64,000 nucleotides of DNA, taken from contig CASEXH010000002.1 of NCBI GenBank assembly GCA_949291945.1, forward strand, positions 1 to 64,000, written 5' to 3'. This document shows, piece after piece, positions 44,013 through 53,330 of this stretch. Positions within the stretch are counted from its first letter, which is position 1; each line of letters begins with the position of its first letter. A model generated the notes under the pieces. It was given only the letters and a program-made list of their open reading frames with translations, made no database searches and was not told the origin of the DNA. The DNA is from an uncultured Bacillota bacterium. Its GTDB lineage: Bacteria; Bacillota; Clostridia; Lachnospirales; Lachnospiraceae. The position numbers were made by a program, and so were the translations under genes.

Positions 44013-44633
44013 CTAGAGAGAAATTGCGTAAAGCACAGACATAATCTTCTCATTTCTGGTCATATCAGGATCCGCCGGATCTGGGCGGTATTTGATGTCC
44101 TTTTCCAGTGCTTCTCTGTGCTCCCACATGGTTTCCAGACGGGCGGTATAGTCCGGCAGCCTCCGAAAGATCTTTACCGTCACATAAAATCCGTTTTGCC
44201 GGAGCATAGTCTGTATATGTTTTTCTACAAATGCCGTATCTGTCTTCTCTCTGCTTGTATATCCTACAACATTATTGCCGCAGACTGCCAAAGAATCTAC
44301 AAATGACTGTTTCTCATAGGCAGAGATCACCAGCTCATAGGCACAGGTAAGGCCATGCCGGTGTTTCTCGATCTCCTGATAATCTTTCTCAGACATAGGC
44401 TTCTGCAAAAACATCATGATCATGTCTACCGCAAATTTACAGGCTGGAAGACAGGCGACTACGGCAACTACTGTGAAAACCGTATTTCTGGTCCGGTTGA
44501 TATACAGTCCTGTAAAAAACACCAGAAGAGGGGCAATAAAAGCCAGGACTGTATACAGAACCCTTTTTTTCTGTTGTGTCTTGATATATCCGAAGTCTCC
44601 CTTCCGGATCTTTTTCTTTGTCGTCTTACTCAT
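44013..44633 (-). CDS. Membrane protein with two helices, function unknown
   Basis: This 206-residue protein has a basic N-terminus, two membrane segments at about 28-46 (VLYTVLAFIAPLLVFFTGLYI) and 52-75 (TVFTVVAVVACLPACKFAVDM), and a cytoplasmic alpha/beta region of about 130 residues. I do not recognise a family. It overlaps the upstream SDR gene by 4 bp and is 8 bp before the pseudouridine synthase gene, so translation is probably coupled. Confidence 0.7.
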   Translation of the reverse strand: MSKTTKKKIRKGDFGYIKTQQKKRVLYTVLAFIAPLLVFFTGLYINRTRNTVFTVVAVVACLPACKFAVDMIMMFLQKPMSEKDYQEIEKHRHGLTCAYELVISAYEKQSFVDSLAVCGNNVVGYTSREKTDTAFVEKHIQTMLRQNGFYVTVKIFRRLPDYTARLETMWEHREALEKDIKYRPDPADPDMTRNEKIMSVLYAISL

Positions 44634-45403
44634 GAATCTGACTTTCCTTCCATAAATTTCAGTATCAGCCCGTGAGGAAGGATCTTGCAGCCTGCCTCCA
44701 GGATCTTTATAGAGATTCCCGGAACAGACAATTCCTTTCCCCTTGCCCCGTCCCTTAAAGCTTTTCTCACTACCCCTTGGGGCCTGGCAATAAAGGGCTT
44801 CTTATAAGCGGGCATCCGGCTTTTTCCTCCCATTTTTTCCAGAAAAGGAGTATCTACCGGGCCAGGGCATACTGCAGTGACCTGGATCCCCCGATTCTTC
44901 AACTCCCGGTTCAAAGCCCTGGAAAAACTGACCACATAGGCTTTTGAAGCCGCATATACTCCGAATCCCGGCTGAGGGACAAAAGCTGCGGCACTGGCCA
45001 GCATAAAGATCCGTGCTCTCTCCCGACAGTAAGGCAGGCAGAGACTGGTGATCCCGGTAAGGGCGGTGCAGTTCAGCTCCGTCATGGAAACAACATCCTG
45101 ATGTGAGGTACCGGCAAATTCTTTTTGTACTCCCATTCCCGCAGCATTTACCAGGAACAGGATTTCCGGTTTTTCTTTCTCTAACAGATCCTTCAGTTTT
45201 TCCCGTTCCTCCTCCCTGGAAATATCCAGAGACAGAGGACGTATGGAAACCTCCTGTACTTCTTCTTTTAATTTTTCCAGTTTTTCTGCGCTTCTGGCAA
45301 TCACCCAGATTTCATCCAGCCAGGAGTATTTTCCGGCGATCTGCCGGACAAACTCTCTTCCTATGCCAGAGGAAGCTCCTGTGACAACCGCTGTTTTCAT
45401 CAT
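44630..45403 (-). CDS. Short-chain dehydrogenase/reductase
   Basis: The 257-residue SDR has the NAD(P) motif VTGASSGIGREFVRQ, the structural NAAG (LVNAAGMG) and the active site YAASKAYVVSF, with tyrosine and lysine in the YxxxK spacing and a serine in LASAAAFVP. The substrate is unknown. The NADP versus NAD preference cannot be judged. It lies 9 bp after the YgiQ gene in the long operon and overlaps the next gene by 4 bp. Confidence 0.9.
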   Translation of the reverse strand: MMKTAVVTGASSGIGREFVRQIAGKYSWLDEIWVIARSAEKLEKLKEEVQEVSIRPLSLDISREEEREKLKDLLEKEKPEILFLVNAAGMGVQKEFAGTSHQDVVSMTELNCTALTGITSLCLPYCRERARIFMLASAAAFVPQPGFGVYAASKAYVVSFSRALNRELKNRGIQVTAVCPGPVDTPFLEKMGGKSRMPAYKKPFIARPQGVVRKALRDGARGKELSVPGISIKILEAGCKILPHGLILKFMEGKSDS

Positions 45404-45412
45404 ATCACAACC

Positions 45413-47338
45413 TTACCCTTTTGTCTTTCTTCGATGTACATTCCGGATAGTCTTTTTCTTTCCGGATTTTCCGGCTCTTTCTCTTCCCGAAGGGTTCTGT
45501 CCCCTTTTTCCCTGAATCTTTTCCCCGGTTTTCCCGGGCTTTTCCCCTTTTCGGGGCCGGATCAGACATTTTCCGCCAAATCCTATAAGATCTGTCCTCT
45601 CCGCTTTTTCCAGAGCTTCCCGAACCAGTTCATAATTTTCCGGCTTCCGGTACTGGAGAAGGGCTCTCTGCATAGCCTTTTCTCTGGGATCTTTTGGCAC
45701 ATAGACCTTTTCCCCGGTCCGGGGATCGATACCGGTATAGTACATGCAGGTGGACATGGTAGAGGGCGTGGGATAAAAATCCTGGACCTGCTCCGGCATA
45801 AAACCCATATCTCTTACATACTCTGCCAGCTTTACCGCTTCCTTCATGGTGCAGCCCGGATGGGAAGACATCAGATAAGGCACTGCATACTGTTTCATTC
45901 CATATTTTTCATTTATCTTATAAAATCTCTGGATAAATTTTTCATAGACCTGATGCTCCGGTTTTCCCATATAGTACAGGACCCGGTCGGAGACATGCTC
46001 CGGAGCTACCCGAAGCTGGCCGCTGATATGATAGCGTACCAGTTCCTCCAGGAATTCCGGGGAAGGATCTTCATTTACATAGTCAAACCGGATCCCGGAA
46101 CGGATAAACACTTTCTTTACTCCGGGCAGCTTCCGCAGCTTCCGGAGTAGTTCCAGATAATCTTTATGATCTGCTTCCAGATTTTTGCAGGGTTTTGGGA
46201 AAAGGCACTGCCGGTTGGTACAGATTCCCTTTGTTATCTGCTTTTTGCAGGAGGGATGGCGGAAATCTGCTGTAGGCCCTCCCACGTCATGGATATATCC
46301 TTTGAAATCCGGCTCCTTTGTAAACTTTTCCGCTTCCTCCAATATAGACTTCTGGCTCCTGGTCTGAACGATCCTGCCCTGGTGAAAAGCCAGTGCACAG
46401 AAGTTGCAGCCGCCGAAACACCCCCGGTTGCTGGTAAGGCTGAAACGTATCTCCTCAATCGCCGGAATCTTTCCAACCTTCTCATACATGGGATGATAAT
46501 ATCCTGCATAAGGCAGCCCGTAAACCTCATCCATCTCTTTCTGATTTAAGGGCATAGAAGGAGGATTCTGTACAATATACCCTTTTCCTCCATAACTTTC
46601 TATTAATATCTTTCCCGTAAAAGGATCGGTATTTTCATATTGTATCCGGAAACTCTCGGCATAGGCCTTTTTCTCTGTGGAAACTTCCTCATAGGAAGGC
46701 AGCCGGATCCCCTTTTGGGGAGGTTCTTTGGTTCGGTATACGGTTCCGGGAATATTGGTAATATGTTCCACCGGGATCCCCATATCCAGAGTTTCAGCAA
46801 TTTTCAGGATACTCCTCTCTCCCATGCCATAGGAGATCAGATCCGCTCCGGAATCCAGAAGGACCGAATGCTTCATAGTATCTGCCCAGTAGTCATAATG
46901 GGCCAGTCTTCTGAGAGAAGCCTCGATCCCGCCCAGGATAATGGGAACGTCTTTATAGGTCTGCCGGATCAGGTTGCTGTAGACCGTCACAGCCCGGTCC
47001 GGCCTGAGTCCCATTTTTCCTCCCGGGGAATAAGCGTCGGTTTTCCGGTGCTTTCTGGAAACTGTATAATGGTTTACCATAGAGTCCATATTCCCTGCTG
47101 ATACCAGAAAAGCCAGTCTTGGCTCTCCGAAAACAGCAATGCTCTCTTTTTTCTTCCAGTCCGGCTGAGGAATCATCCCTACGGAATAGCCTCTGCTCTC
47201 TAACAATCTTGTGATGATAGCCGCTCCAAAGGAAGGATGATCCACATAGGCATCTCCGGAAATATATACAAAATCCGGCTGAAAGATCCCTCTCTTTTCC
47301 ATCTCTTCCCGTGTCACCGGCAAAAATTCTTTACTCAT
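45413..47338 (-). CDS. YgiQ-family radical SAM protein
   Basis: This 641-residue protein carries the radical SAM cluster motif in TSNRGCFGGCNFCALAFHQG (Cx3Cx2C), a B12-binding-like N-terminal domain (DFVYISGDAYVDHPSFG) and a lysine/arginine-rich C-terminal tail after residue 590. The reaction of the YgiQ family is not established. ATG 47338 has AGGGAG just upstream and overlaps the HAD gene stop as ATGA; the codon two residues earlier is GTG. Confidence 0.88.
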   Translation of the reverse strand: MSKEFLPVTREEMEKRGIFQPDFVYISGDAYVDHPSFGAAIITRLLESRGYSVGMIPQPDWKKKESIAVFGEPRLAFLVSAGNMDSMVNHYTVSRKHRKTDAYSPGGKMGLRPDRAVTVYSNLIRQTYKDVPIILGGIEASLRRLAHYDYWADTMKHSVLLDSGADLISYGMGERSILKIAETLDMGIPVEHITNIPGTVYRTKEPPQKGIRLPSYEEVSTEKKAYAESFRIQYENTDPFTGKILIESYGGKGYIVQNPPSMPLNQKEMDEVYGLPYAGYYHPMYEKVGKIPAIEEIRFSLTSNRGCFGGCNFCALAFHQGRIVQTRSQKSILEEAEKFTKEPDFKGYIHDVGGPTADFRHPSCKKQITKGICTNRQCLFPKPCKNLEADHKDYLELLRKLRKLPGVKKVFIRSGIRFDYVNEDPSPEFLEELVRYHISGQLRVAPEHVSDRVLYYMGKPEHQVYEKFIQRFYKINEKYGMKQYAVPYLMSSHPGCTMKEAVKLAEYVRDMGFMPEQVQDFYPTPSTMSTCMYYTGIDPRTGEKVYVPKDPREKAMQRALLQYRKPENYELVREALEKAERTDLIGFGGKCLIRPRKGEKPGKTGEKIQGKRGQNPSGRERAGKSGKKKTIRNVHRRKTKG

Positions 47339-48000
47339 AGGCACTCCCTGAGAACTTCGTAATAATCCTGGATATACCAGTCTGCCAGTTCCCGCTTTTC
47401 TTTCTCCTGCTTTTTGCTGAAGGCATCCTCCACAGCGCAGACCTTCATGCCCGCCCGTTTTCCTGCCAGGATCCCCATAGGCACATCCTCAAACACCAGA
47501 CAGTCTGCTGGAGAAATTTCCAGTCCCCTGGCAGTCTCCAGATAAACATCCGGTGCCGGTTTTCCTGCAGGCACCTGACAGCAAGTGGTGATACAGCTAA
47601 AATATTCTTCTATATGATGGGCTTTCAAAACCTTCCGGATCAGTTCCCGGCTGTTGCTGGAGCTGATCCCGATCTGAAAGTCTCTTTTTTTCAATGCTTC
47701 CAGGAACTCCCCTGCTCCTGGCTTAAGAGGAACCTGATGACAATATTTATCCTCTGCCATCAGGATCCAGGTGTCTTTGATCTCCTCTATAGAATCTGTA
47801 AGATGAAACCGTTCTTTAAAGAAACCGGCGGTCTCCGTAAATCCCATGCCTTCCAGCTGATTCTGGAAAGCCTGAATATCTTCGGGAATCACCACTCCCT
47901 TTTGAGAAAGGAACTGGATGTCGATCTCCTTCCACATCCACATAGAGTCCACCAGTGTCCCGTCTAAATCAAATATCACTGCTTTTCTGTTTTCCAGCAT
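47335..48000 (-). CDS. HAD-superfamily phosphatase/phosphoglucomutase-like
   Basis: The 221-residue haloacid dehalogenase-type enzyme has motif I VIFDLDGTLVDSMW (nucleophile Asp and acid Asp), motif II ISSSNSRELI, a motif III lysine in CQVPAGKPAPDVYLE, and the motif IV aspartates in CLVFEDVPMGILAG. The helical cap sits after motif I, as in beta-phosphoglucomutase and phosphoglycolate phosphatase relatives. The substrate is unknown. Its start overlaps the previous gene by 32 bp. Confidence 0.88.
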   Translation of the reverse strand: MLENRKAVIFDLDGTLVDSMWMWKEIDIQFLSQKGVVIPEDIQAFQNQLEGMGFTETAGFFKERFHLTDSIEEIKDTWILMAEDKYCHQVPLKPGAGEFLEALKKRDFQIGISSSNSRELIRKVLKAHHIEEYFSCITTCCQVPAGKPAPDVYLETARGLEISPADCLVFEDVPMGILAGKRAGMKVCAVEDAFSKKQEKEKRELADWYIQDYYEVLRECL

Positions 48001-48709
48001 GTTCTTTTAACCTCTTAATTTCTTCCTGAGTCAGAGGCCTGTATGCTCCCGGTTCAAGATTTTCATCCAACTCCAGCGTACCCATAGACAGCCGTTTTAA
48101 ATACAGCACCTCGTTATCCACCGCCTGAAACATTCTCTTTATCTGATGAAATTTTCCCTCCCGGATCGTAAGACAGAGACTTGTCCTCTCCGGAGCCATC
48201 CGGGAAATTTTCCCAGGCAGAGTTAATTTTTCTTCTCCTATATCCACTCCCGTCTCCAGCAATTTCACATGTTCCGTGGACACCGGTTCCTTCACTTTCA
48301 CAAAATACGTCTTATCCACATGTTTTCTGGGAGACAGCAGCTCATGTGCCAAAGCCCCGTCATTGGTGATCAGAAGGAGTCCTTCCGTATCCTTGTCCAG
48401 CCGGCCTACAGGAAAGAGGTCTTTCCGCCTTTTTTCTGTGATCAAATCCACCACTGTTTTCTCCCTTTTATCTTCTGTGGCAGAGACCACCCCCGCCGGC
48501 TTGTTCAGCATATAATACTCCAGTTCCGCATAAGAAACCTGCTGTCCCTTTGCAGTTACCTGATCTTTCCCTGTATCGATCTTATACTCCGGATTTTTCA
48601 CAGTCATGCCATTTACCTGAATAGATCCTTTTTTGATTTCCTTTTTTACTTCACTTCTGGTTCCCAGACCCATATCTGCCAGGAATTTGTCCAATCTGAT
48701 CTTTCCCAT
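47969..48709 (-). CDS. RsuA-family 16S rRNA pseudouridine synthase
   Basis: The 246-residue enzyme has an S4 domain at the N-terminus (IRLDKFLADMGLGTRSEVKK) and the RsuA/RluB catalytic core with GRLDKDTEGLLLITNDGALAH, containing the catalytic aspartate, plus IREGKFHQIKRMFQA. It probably modifies a uridine of 16S rRNA such as U516. It overlaps the rRNA methyltransferase stop by one base (TAATG). Confidence 0.9.
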   Translation of the reverse strand: MGKIRLDKFLADMGLGTRSEVKKEIKKGSIQVNGMTVKNPEYKIDTGKDQVTAKGQQVSYAELEYYMLNKPAGVVSATEDKREKTVVDLITEKRRKDLFPVGRLDKDTEGLLLITNDGALAHELLSPRKHVDKTYFVKVKEPVSTEHVKLLETGVDIGEEKLTLPGKISRMAPERTSLCLTIREGKFHQIKRMFQAVDNEVLYLKRLSMGTLELDENLEPGAYRPLTQEEIKRLKEHAGKQKSSDI

Positions 48710-50103
48710 TACATCAGCCTCCAGCCCGGATAATATTTATTTTTCAGGATTCCCCCGTTTAATTTGCCCCAGCCCAGGGCAAAACCGTCCACACATACCA
48801 GCTGCCATCCCTTTTTCCGGGCTGTGGGAAGATCCGCTGTATCAAGAGTCTCTCCCTTTAAATATTTCAGCGTCCGGATATCTTTTGAGGAAAGGTTCAT
48901 ACAAGAATCAAAAGTCTCCGGAGAAAGAGCCATGGCAAAAGCCTGGCTGGGCTCAAACCGATTCTTTTTCACATCTCCCAGATACAGCCCTGTGCGGAGG
49001 TAACGGAGTCTTGGCATCTTTTCTCCTCCCGGCAGAAAATAGACTCTTTCTCCTTCTGTTTTAAAGGATCCCCCGGAGAAGTCCAGGGACACTGTTTTCA
49101 GAAACTCCTGGACCGGCAGAGGCAGAGAAACACTCTTTTCCCTTGCGGTCTTTTCCTCTGGCGCCTCTCCCTTTTTTCTCAGAAGAGCGACAAAATGTCC
49201 TTCCCCCGAAATCTTATGGGGAAAAAGGCGGATACACTTCTTAAGCTGGCTGTTGATCTCCTCCGTTTCTCCCTCTAAAGGAAATCCCATTGAAAAATCT
49301 TTATAAGGCACAGGCTCTGCAGTCTCCATATCCGGCCGTTCCTTTAAGAGAAAAGCGATCACCTCTTCATTCTCTTTCTTTGAAAAAGTACAGGTAGAAT
49401 AGAGAAGCATACCTCCCGGCCGGAGCATATCCGCCCCCTGGAGAATCAGCTTTTTCTGGATCTGTGCATAATAGGCCGGGGGTTTTTCTTCCCAATAACG
49501 GGCCATCTGAGGCTCTTTGTGGAACATGCCTTCTCCTGAACAGGGAGCATCAATCAATATCTTATGAAAGTATTCGGAAAAGTTTTCCCTCAACCTTTCC
49601 GGATCTTCACTGGTTACATAATAGTTAGGCAGTCCCGTCAGTTCCAGATTTTTCAAAAGGGCTTTTGCCCGGCTGTTACTGATATCATTTGCCACCAGAA
49701 ACCCTTTTCCACAAAGCCGTGATCCCAGCTCTGTGGCCTTTCCTCCAGGGGCTGCACACAAGTCCAGGACCCTCTCTCCCGGCTTTACCGGAAGGCGGCT
49801 GGCCGGAGTCATGGCGCTGGGTTCCTGTATGTAATATAGGCCGGCATAATAATAGGGGTGCCGGGAAGGGCCAAAGCCCTTCTCCTCCCCCTCTTTCTTG
49901 TCTGCATAATATCCGTTTTCCGTCCATGGAACCGACCGGCATCCGAAAGGATCTATAGCCTCCCATTTTTCCCTGGTCAGTTTTCGGGAATTGATCCGCA
50001 GTCCCTGGCGCACCGGGCGTTCATAGGTGGCCAGATAAGCCGGATACGCCTCTCCCAGGAGTTCTTTCATCTCATCTGTAAATGCTTTTGGTAATTCTAT
50101 CAT
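48709..50103 (-). CDS. rRNA cytosine-C5 methyltransferase (RsmF/NOL1-NOP2-sun type)
   Basis: This 464-residue SAM-dependent enzyme has the SAM site VLDLCAAPGGKATELG, the catalytic motif DAPCSGEGMFHKE and the nucleophile cysteine in LYSTCTFSKKENEEVI. A C-terminal domain of about 150 residues resembles the RNA-binding part of RsmF. It likely methylates 16S rRNA. It overlaps the alarmone synthetase gene by 4 bp (ATGA). Confidence 0.9.
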   Translation of the reverse strand: MIELPKAFTDEMKELLGEAYPAYLATYERPVRQGLRINSRKLTREKWEAIDPFGCRSVPWTENGYYADKKEGEEKGFGPSRHPYYYAGLYYIQEPSAMTPASRLPVKPGERVLDLCAAPGGKATELGSRLCGKGFLVANDISNSRAKALLKNLELTGLPNYYVTSEDPERLRENFSEYFHKILIDAPCSGEGMFHKEPQMARYWEEKPPAYYAQIQKKLILQGADMLRPGGMLLYSTCTFSKKENEEVIAFLLKERPDMETAEPVPYKDFSMGFPLEGETEEINSQLKKCIRLFPHKISGEGHFVALLRKKGEAPEEKTAREKSVSLPLPVQEFLKTVSLDFSGGSFKTEGERVYFLPGGEKMPRLRYLRTGLYLGDVKKNRFEPSQAFAMALSPETFDSCMNLSSKDIRTLKYLKGETLDTADLPTARKKGWQLVCVDGFALGWGKLNGGILKNKYYPGWRLM

Positions 50104-50933
50104 CTTTGCCAGCTTCCCTCAATTCCTTTAAAATTCAGTGCCTGAGCCTGATACCCTTCTGCAATGATATCCAGCTCTCTATGGAACCGCTCAAGCTGCT
50201 TCAGGTCTTTTCTCTTATAAATTCTGTAAAACTCATCCTGGATTTTTGCCACTTCCCGCTTATTGGAGTAGTGGTACAGATTCTCAATATTATTCAGAAT
50301 ATCCGCCACCAGGTTGGACTGATGGAGCATAGAATTCTGGGCATCCATAACCTCGTTTCTCACAGAAGACATTTCCGTATCCAGCTGGATAATAGAATTG
50401 GCCGCATTGGTCAGCCGTTCCGCCAGATGAGGCGGCATATTTCCCTTATACTTATACTGAAGGGAGTGTTCAATAGTAGCCCAGAAATTCATGGCCAGAG
50501 TCCGGATCTGAATTTCCGCCCGGATCTCTTTCTTTCCTTCCAGGGTTTCTGTGGAATAACCGATGATCATATGATAGCTCCGGTATCCGCTCTCCTTCAT
50601 ATGGGTTACATAGTCCTTGATCTCCAGAACCTGCATATCGCTGCGGTTCCTGATAAGATCTGCCACCTTCTCAATATCCTCGTAAAACTGGCAGATGATC
50701 CGTACTCCGGCAATGTCCTCCACCTTTTCTTCCAGTTCCTCCCAGGATATGTTCTTTCTCTGCATTTTTTCCAGTATGCTGTTAATGGATTTTACCCTTC
50801 CTGTTACCTCTTCAATAGGGGAATAAAGGTCTTTCTCCTGGTGCTCCTTTTTCAGATGATTAAACTTCATGACCAGTTCTTTCACCGCAAGTTCATAGGG
50901 GATCAGTAATTCACGCCACAAACGTATTTCCAT
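50100..50933 (-). CDS. Small alarmone synthetase (GTP pyrophosphokinase family)
   Basis: This 277-residue protein contains only the RelA/SpoT synthetase domain: EDIAGVRIICQFYEDIEKVADLI, SGYRSYHMIIGY and EIQIRTLAMNFWATIEHSLQYK. The HD hydrolase, TGS and ACT domains of long Rel proteins are absent. It would make (p)ppGpp or related alarmones in the cytoplasm. It is the first gene of the long operon; a possible -10 TATACT is at 50963-50968. Confidence 0.9.
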   Translation of the reverse strand: MEIRLWRELLIPYELAVKELVMKFNHLKKEHQEKDLYSPIEEVTGRVKSINSILEKMQRKNISWEELEEKVEDIAGVRIICQFYEDIEKVADLIRNRSDMQVLEIKDYVTHMKESGYRSYHMIIGYSTETLEGKKEIRAEIQIRTLAMNFWATIEHSLQYKYKGNMPPHLAERLTNAANSIIQLDTEMSSVRNEVMDAQNSMLHQSNLVADILNNIENLYHYSNKREVAKIQDEFYRIYKRKDLKQLERFHRELDIIAEGYQAQALNFKGIEGSWQR

Positions 50934-50985
50934 AACACATTACTCCTTAACTATATCTTAAAAGTATAGCATATTTTTCTCTTTT

Positions 50986-51651
50986 TTAATAGGAGAAAAT
51001 TTTCTGCTTTTCCTGTAAGAACTGCAGCACCGGATATGGGTTCAGGGCGTACTCCGGATTTTCTTTTGTTTCCACATAAATCCCCAGGTGGAGATGGGGG
51101 GCAAACATTCCTGTAGTTCCCTCAGGTCCGTAACCGCTGTCTCCTAAAAATCCCAGCAGTTCCCCGGCTTTCACCGGATCTCCTTTCTGAAAATCCCGTC
51201 CGTAGGAAGAAAGATGGGCATAATAAAAATATCCTCCTCCATGACTTCTCACACCGATCCGCCAACCGCCCAGGGGCAGCCATCCCACCTGTTCTACCCA
51301 TCCGTCTGTAATACTGACTACAGGATAATAACCGGTGAGATTCTGGCTTCCAAAAATATCGCAGCCTTCGTGGAACCGTTCTCCGCCGTAGCTTCTCTTG
51401 TCATGCCAGCCGTCTTCAAAAGAAAATGTCTCCGCCCCTTCCCGGGGGAAGGCCAGAGGAAAGTATTCCAGGTCCTCCCAGAAATCTATGTAGAGCAGAG
51501 CATCTTCTCTGCTGATACCTGCCTCCTGAAAGCTCTCCCGGGGAATTCCCGCCTCCTGCAGCACGTCCAGGGAAGTCCTTTCCCTCAGATCTCCCAGAAG
51601 CTGGGCATCGGCAAAAAGAAACAGCCACAAAAGAAGTATCCATTTCCGCAC
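50986..51651 (-). CDS. Exported M23-family metallopeptidase
   Basis: The 221-residue protein starts with a signal peptide (VRKWILLLWLFLFADAQL). The C-terminal half is an M23/LytM peptidase with the zinc ligands in RFHEGCDIFGS and FAPHLHLGIYV and a supporting FYYAHLSSY region. Such enzymes cut peptidoglycan cross-links. GTG 51651 was chosen because GGAGGTG precedes it and the signal peptide follows directly; the earlier ATG 51693 would add 14 unlikely residues. Confidence 0.85.
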   Translation of the reverse strand: MRKWILLLWLFLFADAQLLGDLRERTSLDVLQEAGIPRESFQEAGISREDALLYIDFWEDLEYFPLAFPREGAETFSFEDGWHDKRSYGGERFHEGCDIFGSQNLTGYYPVVSITDGWVEQVGWLPLGGWRIGVRSHGGGYFYYAHLSSYGRDFQKGDPVKAGELLGFLGDSGYGPEGTTGMFAPHLHLGIYVETKENPEYALNPYPVLQFLQEKQKIFSY

Positions 51652-51741
51652 AAAAACACCTCCGTCCGCCAAGGGGATACCTGGTGAATGCAAGTTCTTA
51701 CCAGTGTATCATTTTATGCACAGACAGAGGTATTTATGACA

Positions 51742-53193
51742 TTATTCTTTCATATTTTTCAAAACTTCTGTAAGGTATTCCCATACTCTCTGGACAGAAG
51801 AGATCGAAAGCTGTTCTTCTGTAGTATGGATATCCTTCATATCCGGTCCCAGAGATACACAGTCCAGTCCCGGAATCTTCTCATAGAAAAGACCGCATTC
51901 CAGCCCTGCATGGATGACCTTTACCTCCGGTCTGGTATGGAAAAGTTTTTCATAAATATCTACCATATAGGGGCGGAGCTTGGAGTCCTGCTTATACTCC
52001 CAGGAAGGATAGTCTCCCTCTGCTTTGTACTCCCCACCTAAGAACTCCGTCAGATAAGCGATCTTATCAGCCAGAGCTTTCTTCTCTGTAGCTACGGAAC
52101 TGCGGACACTTGCGGAGCACTGGAAACTCTCAGGGGTCAGTCTGGCAATACCCAGATTGCAGGAAGTCTCTACCAGTCCTTCCATGTAACCGCACATTTT
52201 CTGTATTCCATTAGGGTAATGGAGGAGGAAGAAAAGGACTTTTTCCAGGCTTACCGGATGGAGCACCGGTTCCGGTCCATCTCCCCTGGCTTCTACCGTC
52301 ACTGTGATTCCCTCATCACTGCCTGTATATTCCTTTCTGAGATTTTCCGTAAATTCTCCGGCAAACTTCCGGAGTTCTTCCCCGGTATCACTGTCTGCCA
52401 GGATCAATGCCCGGGCCATTCTTGGGATGGCATTATCTTTCTGACCGCCCTCCAGCTCCGCCAGAAGATACTGTCCCTTTTCTCTGGCCTCAAAAAGAAA
52501 ACGGCCCAGAAGCAAAGTTGCATTCGCCCTGTTTTTATCAATCTCAGATCCGGAGTGACCTCCAAGAAGGCCGGATACGGTAATCTCATATTTCATTCCG
52601 GCGGCTTCCTGATATTTTAACGGAATCCTGGTCTGAGCAGTCAGCCCTCCGGCACAGCCTACCCACAGATATCCCTCTTCCTCAGAATCCAGATTGATCA
52701 GATATCTTCCCTTCAGCGGTGCAGTGTCCAAAACAGCAGCACCCAAAAGTCCAATCTCCTCATCTACTGTGATCAGCACCTCCAGGGCGGGATGACAGAG
52801 ACTGTCATCTTCCAGGATTGCCAGGGCATAAGCCACTGCGATGCCGTCATCCCCTCCCAGGGTGGTATCTTTCGCAGAAATATAATCGCCTTCCACCATC
52901 AGTTCCAGAGGATCCTTAGTAAAATCATGGCTGCTTTCCAACGTCTTCTCGCATACCATATCCATATGTCCCTGAAGGATCACACATGGCGCCTTCTCAT
53001 AACCTTTTGAAGCTTCTTTAAAGATGATCACATTATTGCTCTCGTCCTGTATATATTTCAGATCATGGGCTCTGGCAAATTCCACCAGATAATCACTGAT
53101 CTGTTTTGTATTTCCTGAGCCGTGGGGAATTTTTGTAATCTCCTCAAAATAATAAAATACCCGCTCCGGCTGTAAGTTTTTTAAAACAGACAT
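51742..53193 (-). CDS. pepD: Aminoacyl-histidine dipeptidase (PepD type, M20 family)
   Basis: This 483-residue metallopeptidase has the M20 metal motif LQGHMDMVCEK, the second aspartate in TLGGDDGIAVAYALAIL, EVLITVDEEIGLLGA with the catalytic Glu, and a C-terminal histidine-containing VIHAGLECGLFYEK. The dimerisation domain lies between. It cleaves X-His and other dipeptides in the cytoplasm. Confidence 0.92.
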   Translation of the reverse strand: MSVLKNLQPERVFYYFEEITKIPHGSGNTKQISDYLVEFARAHDLKYIQDESNNVIIFKEASKGYEKAPCVILQGHMDMVCEKTLESSHDFTKDPLELMVEGDYISAKDTTLGGDDGIAVAYALAILEDDSLCHPALEVLITVDEEIGLLGAAVLDTAPLKGRYLINLDSEEEGYLWVGCAGGLTAQTRIPLKYQEAAGMKYEITVSGLLGGHSGSEIDKNRANATLLLGRFLFEAREKGQYLLAELEGGQKDNAIPRMARALILADSDTGEELRKFAGEFTENLRKEYTGSDEGITVTVEARGDGPEPVLHPVSLEKVLFFLLHYPNGIQKMCGYMEGLVETSCNLGIARLTPESFQCSASVRSSVATEKKALADKIAYLTEFLGGEYKAEGDYPSWEYKQDSKLRPYMVDIYEKLFHTRPEVKVIHAGLECGLFYEKIPGLDCVSLGPDMKDIHTTEEQLSISSVQRVWEYLTEVLKNMKE

Positions 53194-53273
53194 ATTTTTC
53201 CCTCCTGTTTCTTTCTGAATTTACTCTCTTATTCTTACACATTCCTTTGGAATTGGCAAGCCTCCATTTCCCT

Positions 53274-53302
53274 GTCATGAAAAAGTCAGCGGTTCATATA
53301 TT
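53274..53302 (+). promoter_or_regulatory. Possible sigma-E-type sporulation promoter of ylbJ
   Basis: GTCATGA (53274-53280) and CATATATT (53295-53302) are separated by 14 bp, resembling the mother-cell sigma-E consensus (-35 KMATATT, -10 CATACANT). YlbJ homologues are sporulation proteins. The match is imperfect. Confidence 0.4.
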
Positions 53303-53330
53303 TTAAGTAAAGATCCGAAGGACATTCTTT

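Noticed and set aside
50100..50933. Long bifunctional Rel/SpoT
   Set aside because: Only the synthetase domain is present; no HD, TGS or ACT domain and only 277 residues.
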